NCBI GenBank assembly: GCA_011524475.1 | Contig: WTKG01000106.1 | Span: 1-5,374 of the forward strand | Direction of reading: 5' to 3' | Length of the DNA stretch: 5,374 nt | Origin: Demequinaceae bacterium | Lineage (GTDB): Bacteria; Actinomycetota; Actinomycetes; Actinomycetales; Demequinaceae | In this document: piece after piece, positions 1 to 5,374 of the stretch | How the letters are laid out: each line of letters starts with the position of its first letter | Position numbering within the stretch: the first letter of the stretch is position 1 | The notes under the pieces: generated by a model | Seen by the model: only the letters and a program-made list of their open reading frames with translations | Databases searched by the model: none | Told to the model about the DNA's origin: nothing | Made by a program: the position numbers and the translations under genes

Positions 1-1
1 A

Positions 2-748
2 CTCGCCGCGGCTCTTGCGGAGCAGGTGTATTCGGGCTCCTTGCTGCTTGCCCTACCCATTGCACTTCTTGCAGGGCTTGTGTCTTTTGCGTCGCCGTGC
101 ATTCTGCCTCTGGTGCCTGGTTATCTTGGATACGTCTCTGGTGTGGCCGGGATGGACGGGGGACAGGCTTCTCGTCCACGATTGGTGTCTGGGGCGGTGC
201 TGTTTGTCCTGGGCTTTTCCACGGTATTTGTATTGTTCGGGTTTATTGCCGGCTCTCTTGGTGTTGCGGTGACTGTTCATCTTGACGTCATTCTGAGAGT
301 GTTGGGTGTTTTCGTTATCGTGATGGGCCTGGTGTTCGTGGGGGCCATACCTTTCTTGCAATCGGACAACCGGCGGCATTTCACTCCGCGTGCGGGACTG
401 GCAGGAGCACCACTACTCGGCGCAACCTTTGGGCTGGGATGGACACCATGTATTGGTCCCACTCTCGCCGCTGTGTACACCTTGGCCCTATCCGAGGCTT
501 CTTCAGGTCGTGGCGTGGTGCTTGCCGGCGCGTATTCCTTGGGACTGGGACTCCCCTTTGTACTCGTTGCTCTTGGCGCGAGTCGATCAAAGCGCGCGTT
601 GCGTTGGTTACGTGCACATCGACGTGCTGTCCAACGCTTTGGCGGGGTCGTACTTGTGGTGATCGGCCTGTTACTTCTCAGTGGGGTGTGGCAATCTCTC
701 ACCGCACGCATGCAAACCTGGGTTGATGCGTGGGTGGTGGTGCTCTAA
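2..748 (+). CDS. ccdA: Cytochrome c biogenesis protein CcdA (DsbD transmembrane-domain family), 5'-partial
   Basis: Inner-membrane thiol:disulfide transporter. In this family, electrons from cytoplasmic thioredoxin pass through a membrane-embedded Cys pair to an extracytoplasmic thioredoxin-like protein that keeps apocytochrome c CXXCH cysteines reduced. Numbering from the GTG at 26, the two cysteines are C25 in the SFASPCILPLVPGYLGY block and C142 in GLGWTPCIGPT, both in the typical DsbD/CcdA context. About six hydrophobic segments are visible, near residues 6-26, 53-80, 88-110, 126-154, 163-184 and 205-225. The frame is open from base 2, where it reads LAALAEQ before the GTG, and has no start codon between 2 and 25. 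Family members usually carry a short N-terminal lead before the first membrane segment, and GGAG lies only 3 nt from the GTG. I therefore infer that the true start is left of the window and that 26 is an internal Val. It is the first visible gene of an operon; the TAA at 746-748 overlaps the resB ATG by one base. Confidence 0.93.
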   Translation, partial: LAAALAEQVYSGSLLLALPIALLAGLVSFASPCILPLVPGYLGYVSGVAGMDGGQASRPRLVSGAVLFVLGFSTVFVLFGFIAGSLGVAVTVHLDVILRVLGVFVIVMGLVFVGAIPFLQSDNRRHFTPRAGLAGAPLLGATFGLGWTPCIGPTLAAVYTLALSEASSGRGVVLAGAYSLGLGLPFVLVALGASRSKRALRWLRAHRRAVQRFGGVVLVVIGLLLLSGVWQSLTARMQTWVDAWVVVL

Positions 749-2319
749 TGAGCCCCTCAAGACTTGACAATTACGCTGTGGCAGACGCCCCACGCCTGGG
801 AGTACGTGGCTGGGCACGATGGGTGTGGCGCCAAGTCACCAGCATGCGACTCGCATTGGTGTTGCTCTTGCTGGTAGGGCTTGCCGCGATTCCGGGTTCT
901 TTATTGCCTCAACGCCCGCAGAGCCCTGGGCAGGTGACGCGGTTCTTAACCGATAACCCGCAACTTGGTCCCGTCCTTGACGCCGCTGGGTTTTTGGATG
1001 TGTTTAACTCTGCCTGGTTTACGGCTATTTATGTTCTGCTCGTGCTGTCTCTCGTGGGGTGCATTGTGCCGCGCACCTTCCACTACGCACGTGCGATGCG
1101 CGCACCGGTAGCGCCCGTTCCCCGATCTCTTGCTCGTTATTCACCGCAGGTGTCGGTACCGGTCACAGACGCGCAGGGTGCACTTGAGGCGATAGCAGGC
1201 AGACTTCGGCAAGGATTCGTGCCGTATCGGGTGCGTATCGAGCAGCGGTCTACTTCTCGCGGCGTTCCTCAGTGGGCGTTATCTGCAGAACACAACTATG
1301 TGCGTGAGGCCGGAAACCTGCTCTTTCATATCGGCATTGTTGCGCTCATTGTCGTGTTTGCCGTGGGCAGTTTCATCAGTTACCGCGGCCAAGCAGTGGT
1401 CGTCGAAGGAAGATCCTTCGTGAACGCAGTCGCAGGTTATGACGCTTTTGAGCCCGGGCGGGCTTTCAATCCGGAATGGTTACCGCCGTTCACGATTGGA
1501 CTGACCGCGCTTGAAGCAGAATTTTCCCCCAGCGGCGCTCCTGCCGACTTCACCGCAGCCGTGTCTGGACTCGCCGTCGATGGCACTGTGGTGGAAGATC
1601 TCATTAAGGTGAATGCCCCCTTGAGTATTGACGGTGCTCAAATATTTCTTGCAGGGAACGGATACGCCCCCGCCCTCACTATTCGTGATGGTGCTGGTGA
1701 GATTGCGTTTTCCGGGGCCGTTCCGTTTTTACCGCAAGACGCGGCATACACATCGGATGGCGTGATCAAGGTTCCTGACGTCTCCTTGGGGGAACAGCTG
1801 GGAATCAGGGCAACACTCTTGCCTACAGCTGCAGTCGTGAATACGGTTCCTATCTCGTTGTATCCGCAGCCCACAAATCCTGTGATTGTGTTCCAGGTTT
1901 TTGTGGGGGACCTTGGCCTTGACGACGGAATTCCGCAGAACGTGTACGTACTGCAGACCGATGCGATGGAGCCCATACGAGAGGATTCAGGGGAAATCAC
2001 CACGTTCTTCATCTCTCCCGGAGAAACAGTGACGCTTCCGGACGGGCTCGGGGACGTGACGTGGGACGCTCTTCCCCGATTTGCTGCTTTTGATGTGCGC
2101 GCTGACCCTACCCTCGGGTGGCTCTTGGCGGCCGCGATTATCACCATGGTCGGCATTGCGGTCACTTTGGTGGGGACACAACGCAAAATATGGGCAACCG
2201 CAACCGCAACCGGTGAGGAGGAGGTTACGCTGGTCGTTGCTGCCTACAGCCCCCACTTTGACGGCGCGCTGAAGGACATGTGTGATGGCCTCGCAAGTGT
2301 TGGCAAAGGAGATTCGTGA
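748..2319 (+). CDS. resB: Cytochrome c biogenesis protein ResB (Ccs1 family)
   Basis: Membrane subunit of the system II (Ccs/Res) haem delivery and ligation complex, partner of CcsB/CcsA. The 523-residue product, near the usual size for actinobacterial ResB, has four membrane segments. TM1 (about 33-53) carries the hallmark MRLALVLLLLVGLAAIPGSL and then LPQR. TM2 is at about 90-107 and ends GCIVPR. TM3 (about 191-209) contains LLFHIGI, whose His194 is the conserved candidate haem ligand. TM4 is at about 456-476. The stretch from about 212 to 455 is a large extracytoplasmic domain, and a tail of about 47 residues follows TM4. The start at ATG 748 is preferred because it overlaps the ccdA stop (TAATG) and has GGTGG-type weak Shine-Dalgarno sequence at 733-740. 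An in-frame GTG at 730 would add MGGGAL and lacks a clear ribosome site. The stop overlaps the ccsB start by 4 nt, so the two subunits are probably translationally coupled. A small in-frame 6-bp repeat codes for Ala-Thr pairs at residues 483-488. Confidence 0.95.
   Translation: MSPSRLDNYAVADAPRLGVRGWARWVWRQVTSMRLALVLLLLVGLAAIPGSLLPQRPQSPGQVTRFLTDNPQLGPVLDAAGFLDVFNSAWFTAIYVLLVLSLVGCIVPRTFHYARAMRAPVAPVPRSLARYSPQVSVPVTDAQGALEAIAGRLRQGFVPYRVRIEQRSTSRGVPQWALSAEHNYVREAGNLLFHIGIVALIVVFAVGSFISYRGQAVVVEGRSFVNAVAGYDAFEPGRAFNPEWLPPFTIGLTALEAEFSPSGAPADFTAAVSGLAVDGTVVEDLIKVNAPLSIDGAQIFLAGNGYAPALTIRDGAGEIAFSGAVPFLPQDAAYTSDGVIKVPDVSLGEQLGIRATLLPTAAVVNTVPISLYPQPTNPVIVFQVFVGDLGLDDGIPQNVYVLQTDAMEPIREDSGEITTFFISPGETVTLPDGLGDVTWDALPRFAAFDVRADPTLGWLLAAAIITMVGIAVTLVGTQRKIWATATATGEEEVTLVVAAYSPHFDGALKDMCDGLASVGKGDS
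2194..2212 (+). repeat. Short tandem repeat (6-bp unit, about three copies) inside resB
   Basis: The unit GCAACC runs three times plus one extra base. It encodes Ala-Thr three times (ResB residues 483-488) directly after TM4 and the QRKIW segment. Because the unit is 6 bp, copy number could change without breaking the frame. Confidence 0.8.
2305..2311 (+). promoter_or_regulatory. Ribosome binding site of ccsB
   Basis: AAAGGAG lies 4 nt before the GTG at 2316, inside the last codons of resB. It is the strongest Shine-Dalgarno match in the plus-strand operon. It supports the GTG as the ccsB start even though that start overlaps the resB TGA as GTGA. Confidence 0.75.
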
Positions 2320-3167
2320 CCGCCCAAGCTCTCAGCGTTTACTCCCTGTGGGGAGCAACGTCCTTGTACGTCATCTCCATGCTGGGTTATGCGTTTCATG
2401 CGGCTCGAGTGGCCGATGCGCGAGGAAGATCCGTGGACGTCCCGACGTCTTCGCGATCTTTAGGCATAGGTCGAGCCACCGTCATCGTAGGTGCAGTACT
2501 TCACCTCGTCGGAGTCGTGGCTCGTGGTGTCGAGGCAGGCCACGTCCCGTGGTCAAGCATGTACGAGTACACCATTACAGGTTCTCTCGTGGTGATTGCA
2601 GTGTTTCTCGTTCTTGCGCGTCGTCGCGACGCACATTTCTTGGGTGCTTTTGCTACCGGAATTGCGAGCTTGAGTCTCGGTTTGGCGCTGCCCTTGTTGT
2701 ATTCGGCATCCGATCAACTGCAGCCAGCGCTTCAAAGCTATTGGCTCGTGGTCCACGTCTCGATCGCCATCCTGGCGACGGGAATATTCGCTATCGGTTT
2801 CGCGGTGACGGTGATTCAGCTTTTGCGACGTTCACCTCGGCTCAATTTCGCTCCGCCAGAAGAAGAACTGGAAGCCATGGCTTTTCGACTGCATGCTTTT
2901 GGTTTTGTGTTGTGGACTTTTACCGTTATTGCAGGAGCAATTTGGGCTAATGAAGCATGGGGTAGGCCATGGGGGTGGGACCCTAAAGAGGTATGGAGTT
3001 TTGTGATTTGGGCGCTCTACGCAGGCTACTTGCATGCACGCACTACGCGCGGCTGGGCCGGTCGGCGGGCGGCATGGCTATCGGTAGCAGGATTTGCTGC
3101 ACTCATTATTAACTTCACCGTGGTGAATTTGGTGATTCAGGGCTTGCACTCGTACGCCGGGGTGTAA
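2316..3167 (+). CDS. ccsB: Cytochrome c biogenesis protein CcsB/CcsA (ResC-like, haem-handling WWD protein)
   Basis: Multi-pass membrane protein that, with ResB, exports haem and ligates it to apocytochrome c on the outer face of the membrane. The 283-residue product has a tryptophan-rich WWD segment at about 210-227 (AIWANEAWGRPWGWDPKE, then VWSF), the signature of the CcsA/CcmC/CcmF haem-handling superfamily. His147, in the YWLVVHVSI segment, and His278, in GLHSYAGV, match the pair of external histidines flanking the WWD domain in the family. His240 (GYLHAR) and His63 are candidates for the transmembrane haem ligands; this assignment is by motif spacing only. About eight hydrophobic segments are visible, and the C-terminus ends just after GLHSYAGV, as is typical. 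The protein lacks any N-terminal ResB fusion, since ResB is separate here. GTG 2316 is chosen for the AAAGGAG site and the GTGA overlap with resB. Its stop lies 5 nt from the stop of the convergent PLDc_N-like gene. Confidence 0.95.
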   Translation: MTAQALSVYSLWGATSLYVISMLGYAFHAARVADARGRSVDVPTSSRSLGIGRATVIVGAVLHLVGVVARGVEAGHVPWSSMYEYTITGSLVVIAVFLVLARRRDAHFLGAFATGIASLSLGLALPLLYSASDQLQPALQSYWLVVHVSIAILATGIFAIGFAVTVIQLLRRSPRLNFAPPEEELEAMAFRLHAFGFVLWTFTVIAGAIWANEAWGRPWGWDPKEVWSFVIWALYAGYLHARTTRGWAGRRAAWLSVAGFAALIINFTVVNLVIQGLHSYAGV

Positions 3168-3172
3168 AGCCG

Positions 3173-3484
3173 TTAGGGACTTTCCGGAGCATCGTCGCCA
3201 CGTTCTCTGCGCCGTCGACGTTCTTCTCGCTCCAGCCATTCAATGTATTCCGGGTCGTCTTCCGGTCCGGGCGGGGGTGGTGAACCTATGCCTGTGTCTG
3301 GAGCCGGGCCACGGAATTTAGCAACCATCCATGCCAGCGCACCCACCAGGGGCAGCACAATAATGGCTGCTATCCACACGGGACGCGGCACTCCGAACGG
3401 ACGCGAGTCTGGGTGTTGGATTGCATCTACCAAGGTGTAGGCCGTGAGACCTACGTACACGACTGCTAGCAGAAGGTATCTCAC
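3173..3484 (-). CDS. Small two-TM membrane protein, PLDc_N (phospholipase D nuclease N-terminal-like) family
   Basis: A 103-residue protein of unknown function that resembles the short PLDc_N-domain membrane proteins of actinobacteria. TM1 spans about 3-19 and ends TLVDAIQ. TM2 spans about 36-55 (the WIAAIIVLPLVGALAWMVAK stretch) and carries the family-like P-L-V-G-x-x-A-W signature. After TM2 comes a Pro/Gly-rich linker with four prolines in a row (69-72). An acidic PEDDPEYIEWL motif (74-84), comparable to the DDDPEFL-type motif in relatives, follows, and then a very charged tail with five consecutive arginines (89-93). No catalytic HKD motif is present, so despite the family name there is no phospholipase. 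I prefer GTG 3484 because the membrane segment then begins at once, as in relatives. An upstream GTG at 3511 would give 112 residues with MYACVYPGT added and would overlap the divergent gene. It converges on ccsB with 5 nt between stops. Confidence 0.8.
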   Translation of the reverse strand: MRYLLLAVVYVGLTAYTLVDAIQHPDSRPFGVPRPVWIAAIIVLPLVGALAWMVAKFRGPAPDTGIGSPPPPGPEDDPEYIEWLEREERRRRRERGDDAPESP

Positions 3485-3519
3485 TGTTCCAGGGTAAACG
3501 CATGCGTACACTTCTGTGT
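3485..3519. promoter_or_regulatory. Putative divergent promoter region between the two small membrane-protein genes
   Basis: This 35-nt gap lies between the preferred starts of the PLDc_N-like gene (GTG 3484, minus) and the DUF4229-like gene (ATG 3520, plus). On the plus strand TACACT (3507-3512) sits 7 nt before ATG 3520. On the minus strand TACCCT (3496 down to 3491) sits 6 nt before GTG 3484. Both fit the TANNNT -10 pattern at the spacing seen for leaderless actinobacterial transcripts. The -35 regions are weak: TACACA upstream on the minus strand matches 4 of 6 bases of TTGACA with an 18-nt spacer, and nothing good is seen on the plus strand. TANNNT is a loose pattern that occurs by chance, so confidence is low. 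If the DUF4229 gene starts at ATG 3502 instead, this region is partly coding. Confidence 0.3.
3498..3507. repeat. Perfect 10-bp palindrome in the divergent gap
   Basis: ACGCATGCGT is identical to its own reverse complement. It is centred between the two candidate -10 hexamers of the divergent gene pair and shares its last base with the plus-strand one. It could be an operator for a dimeric regulator, but palindromes of this length also arise by chance. Confidence 0.45.
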
Positions 3520-3783
3520 ATGAAGGTCTTTATCTGGTGGTCGACACGCACTGTTGTCACCGTGGGAGCATGGTTCGTGCTGTGGAATCTGGGATGGCAG
3601 CACTGGACGTCAGTCATAGGTGCAGTGGCGATTGCATGGATGGTGACATACCTGTTTTTTGGTTCCCTCTATGACTCTGCTGCGACCCAAATGGATCGCG
3701 TCTTAGGCCGTACCGTGCGTCGGACTCGCGGTGAAGACGAACAAGCAGAAGATGCTGAGGTATCGGCTCCACGCCGCTCGTGA
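3520..3783 (+). CDS. Small two-TM membrane protein, DUF4229-like
   Basis: An 87-residue protein of unknown function. It begins MKVFIWWSTRT, then has a hydrophobic segment at about 11-25 and a second at about 30-48. A hydrophilic, charged tail of about 40 residues follows, with the basic stretch RVLGRTVRRTR and then an acidic one. This architecture, and the position next to menA in an actinobacterium, match DUF4229 proteins; I recognise the family from layout rather than from an invariant motif. ATG 3520 places the first membrane segment near the N-terminus. It lacks a Shine-Dalgarno site but has a TANNNT hexamer 7 nt upstream, consistent with a leaderless start. The alternative ATG 3502 adds MRTLLC and has AGGG at 3491-3494 with 7-nt spacing, so it is a serious competitor. 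The TGA is one base from the menA stop on the other strand. Confidence 0.72.
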   Translation: MKVFIWWSTRTVVTVGAWFVLWNLGWQHWTSVIGAVAIAWMVTYLFFGSLYDSAATQMDRVLGRTVRRTRGEDEQAEDAEVSAPRRS

Positions 3784-3784
3784 A

Positions 3785-4657
3785 TTAGCCCAGTGCAATA
3801 CCGAACGCAAGCAGCAAGCCGTACGCGAGCCCGGTGGCGCTCACGGCAGTGAACACGGGGCGCAAACCCCCCCCACGTAATCCCGACACTGCAGTGATGG
3901 CGATCAGCACAGAGGGCAACAGTGTGAGAAGGGTGATAAGTGACCACGGTCGTGCAAAAGCTACCGCGGTTGCGATCAGGAGTGGTGCCATGACACAGGC
4001 AGCGAGCGCGCGACGTCCCCACCGCTCTCCGACAGCCACGACAAGAGTGTTCTTACCACTGGCTGCATCCGTCTGTGCGTCGCGCACGTTGTTCACGAGC
4101 AGCAACGCCACCGCCCATAAACCCACTCCCATAGAGGCCAAGATTGTCCACCACGTCACAAATCCTGCGTGCACATACACAGTGCCGAGGGTGGCAACGG
4201 GGCCGAAGAACACGAACACCATCACTTCACCCCACCCGGCATAACCGTACGGTCGTGGGCCTCCGGTATATCCCCATGCAGCCGCGATGGACAAGGCACC
4301 GATGGGTAACAGAAGCCAGGCCCCGCTGAGTACTACTAACGTCAGTCCTAATGTGGCAGCAATTCCGAACGCCAGGAACGCCGCCCGCCGCACAACAGAC
4401 GGTCGCACTGCACCCGAGGCGACCAGGCGAGTAGGCCCCACGCGGGTGGCGTCTGTGCCGCGTACTCCGTCTGAGTAATCGTTGGCGTAATTGACTCCCA
4501 CTTGTAGGGCAATGGCGAGTGCGAGCGCGATAAAGGTGAGTAGCGGAGTATGCGCATGGAGAGAAATGGCGCTCGCAGCCCCTACCGCGACTGGAGTCAC
4601 AGCAGTCGTGAGAGTGCGGGGTCTTGCACCGTCTACCCACAGCCGAATATGTGACAC
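3785..4657 (-). CDS. menA: 1,4-dihydroxy-2-naphthoate polyprenyltransferase MenA
   Basis: Membrane UbiA-family prenyltransferase that condenses 1,4-dihydroxy-2-naphthoate with a polyprenyl diphosphate to give demethylmenaquinone. The 290-residue length is typical. The N-terminal block WVDGARPRTLTTAVTPVAVG (7-26) is characteristic of MenA. The first Asp-rich motif is NYANDYSDGVRGTD (56-69), with N59, D60 and D63 in the NDxxD core. The second is NNVRDAQTD (189-197), with D193 and D197, followed by SGKNTL. These motifs bind Mg-diphosphate in the family. About eight or nine hydrophobic segments are visible. GTG 4657 directly follows the menE TAA, with GGGAGGG just upstream, so menE and menA form an operon with coupled translation. 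Residues 262-264 are encoded by a run of eight G bases. The stop lies one base from that of the convergent DUF4229-like gene. Confidence 0.95.
   Translation of the reverse strand: MSHIRLWVDGARPRTLTTAVTPVAVGAASAISLHAHTPLLTFIALALAIALQVGVNYANDYSDGVRGTDATRVGPTRLVASGAVRPSVVRRAAFLAFGIAATLGLTLVVLSGAWLLLPIGALSIAAAWGYTGGPRPYGYAGWGEVMVFVFFGPVATLGTVYVHAGFVTWWTILASMGVGLWAVALLLVNNVRDAQTDAASGKNTLVVAVGERWGRRALAACVMAPLLIATAVAFARPWSLITLLTLLPSVLIAITAVSGLRGGGLRPVFTAVSATGLAYGLLLAFGIALG
3867..3874 (-). repeat. Eight-G homopolymer within menA (C8 on the plus strand)
   Basis: The coding strand of menA has eight consecutive G bases covering Gly262-Gly264, before the last membrane segment. Such runs are slippage-prone in replication and sequencing. 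In the given sequence the frame is intact and the protein ends with a normal hydrophobic segment. Confidence 0.9.
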
Positions 4658-5374
4658 TTACCCTCCCGCGCCCGTGGCAATGGCAACCGCTGCCTCATGA
4701 TCAATTTTCCCTGATTCCAGCATGGGTAACCTCTCCACCCAGGCGATGTGGCGCGGTCGTTCGTGAGGTTCGAGTGTATGTGCGAGATCGTGACGTACCT
4801 CTTCCAGCGACGGTGGTACAGCGTGTGTGGTCACCACGACCGCCGCCACTGTATGCCCCCATTCAACGTCGGGGATAGGCACCACGCATGCCTCTGTGAT
4901 GTATTCAAGAGCACGCAATGCCCCTGCCACTTTCTCCGGATATACGTTTATGCCACCGGTGATGATGACGGTGTCTGCACGACCTACGATCGTCAGATCA
5001 GGAGCGAGAGCACCCACGTCTTTCGTTGCAAAATAACGGCGATTACGTAGCGTGGTGAATCTGTCATTTTTCCCATCGACGTACCCATCCGCAAGAGTGT
5101 CCCCGCCGATGAAGATGAGGCCGTGAGAGTCCACCGCTACATCCACTCCGTCTAGCGGAACGCCGTCAAAGACGCAGCCTCCGGTGGTTTCGGTCATCCC
5201 ATAACTTTCCACAACGTTTAGCCGTCGATCCTCGCTGTCCAATGCAGCGCCACCCACAAGTACGGCATCAAATTCGTCCAGCAGTGCGCATGCGTCAGGG
5301 TTCTTCACAAGTCGTCGCACTTGGGTGGGAACTAACGAGACGTAGTGACGCCCCGGCAGGCGGAGCGTGGTCTG
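4658..5374 (-). CDS. menE: o-Succinylbenzoate--CoA ligase MenE, C-terminal part (5' end beyond window)
   Basis: ANL-superfamily adenylating enzyme that activates o-succinylbenzoate with ATP and joins it to CoA in menaquinone synthesis. The frame is open to the right edge (238 residues in the window). It begins with TTLRLPGRHYVSLVPTQVRR, a MenE-like segment upstream of the GTG at 5320, so that GTG is internal and the gene is truncated by the window. Visible motifs in order are: FDAVLVGGAAL; the adenylate-binding SYGMTETTGG (A5); RRYFATKDVGAL (A7, with the ribose-contacting Asp); the hinge GRADTVIITGGINVYPEKV (A8); and LPMLESGKID (A10). The A10 Lys, codon 4706-4708, is the expected catalytic lysine. 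The P-loop-like A3 motif would lie off the window. Between VGGAAL and SYGMTET the helix region is about six residues shorter than in Bacillus subtilis MenE as I recall it. Its TAA abuts the menA GTG with no gap. Confidence 0.93.
   Translation of the reverse strand, partial: QTTLRLPGRHYVSLVPTQVRRLVKNPDACALLDEFDAVLVGGAALDSEDRRLNVVESYGMTETTGGCVFDGVPLDGVDVAVDSHGLIFIGGDTLADGYVDGKNDRFTTLRNRRYFATKDVGALAPDLTIVGRADTVIITGGINVYPEKVAGALRALEYITEACVVPIPDVEWGHTVAAVVVTTHAVPPSLEEVRHDLAHTLEPHERPRHIAWVERLPMLESGKIDHEAAVAIATGAGG
4661..4667 (-). promoter_or_regulatory. Ribosome binding site of menA, embedded in the end of menE
   Basis: On the minus strand GGGAGGG is followed by TAA (menE stop) and then GTG (menA start). 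The site therefore doubles as the final Gly-Gly codons of MenE. It is a strong match to the anti-Shine-Dalgarno sequence and fixes GTG 4657 as the menA start. Confidence 0.75.

Noticed and set aside
277..711. Long antisense open frames over ccdA (also 53-379 and 381-617)
   Set aside because: The products are Arg/Pro/Thr-rich with no recognisable domain, and they lie opposite a clear CcdA frame. They are shadows of the coding strand.
2282..2950. A 222-codon plus-strand frame overlapping the end of resB and most of ccsB
   Set aside because: The product is rich in Arg, Ser and Cys without membrane segments or motifs. The overlapping frame has the full CcsB signature, so this one is a by-product.
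3157..3187. Possible bidirectional hairpin around the ccsB and PLDc_N-like stops (CCGG and AAAG/CTTT pairs)
   Set aside because: The pairs do not stack into one continuous stem, the loop is about 10 nt, and there is no T-run. It is not a credible intrinsic terminator.
3173..3484. Phospholipase D activity for the PLDc_N-like protein
   Set aside because: The protein is only about 103 residues, with two membrane segments and no HKD motif. Only the N-terminal membrane domain type is present.
3669..4022. Minus-strand frame overlapping the menA 3' end and the DUF4229-like gene
   Set aside because: Out of frame with menA and not gene-like. It matters only as the frame that a +1 slip at the G8 tract would enter.
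3834..4244. A 136-codon plus-strand frame opposite menA
   Set aside because: No ribosome site or motif, Thr/Pro/Ala-rich composition, and it lies wholly within the MenA coding region on the other strand.
1..5374. Search for an undescribed defence, mobile or RNA-based system
   Set aside because: The window is almost fully occupied by recognisable respiratory biogenesis genes. There are no transposase, integrase, toxin-antitoxin, spaced direct repeats, tRNA or riboswitch-like leader, and no gap large enough to hide one.

Overview
The window reads as a conserved respiratory-biogenesis neighbourhood of an actinobacterium (Actinomycetota). The evidence is the gene content and order (ccdA-resB-ccsB next to small PLDc_N-like and DUF4229-like membrane proteins, then menA and menE), the frequent GTG starts, and actinobacterial sequence style in ResB, CcsB and MenA. 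Base composition looks moderate for the phylum (by eye, not counted), so a lower-GC member is likely. I cannot name a genus.

Layout: positions 2-3167 (+) hold a tightly coupled system II cytochrome c maturation operon. It comprises ccdA (5' end off the window), resB and ccsB, joined by a 1-nt stop/start overlap and a 4-nt overlap. A divergent pair of very small membrane-protein genes follows: a PLDc_N-like gene on the minus strand (3173-3484) and a DUF4229-like gene on the plus strand (3520-3783). Only about 35 nt separate their preferred starts, and that gap holds a perfect 10-bp palindrome. The minus strand then carries menA (3785-4657) and the C-terminal part of menE (4658 to the right edge), which abut with no intergenic base.

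How the genes work together: CcdA passes reducing equivalents across the membrane so that apocytochrome c CXXCH thiols stay reduced. ResB and CcsB form the haem handling and ligation complex. MenE makes o-succinylbenzoyl-CoA, and MenA prenylates DHNA to give demethylmenaquinone. Both modules therefore serve a menaquinone/cytochrome c electron transport chain. The two small membrane proteins between them have no known function.

Every gene except the two small ones belongs to a well-characterised family, and there is no intergenic stretch above about 40 bases. I found no mobile element, RNA gene, CRISPR array or convincing terminator, and no sign of an undescribed multi-gene system. The observations most worth a second look are the divergent micro-intergenic region with its palindrome, an eight-G run inside menA, and the nearly zero-gap convergent gene ends.
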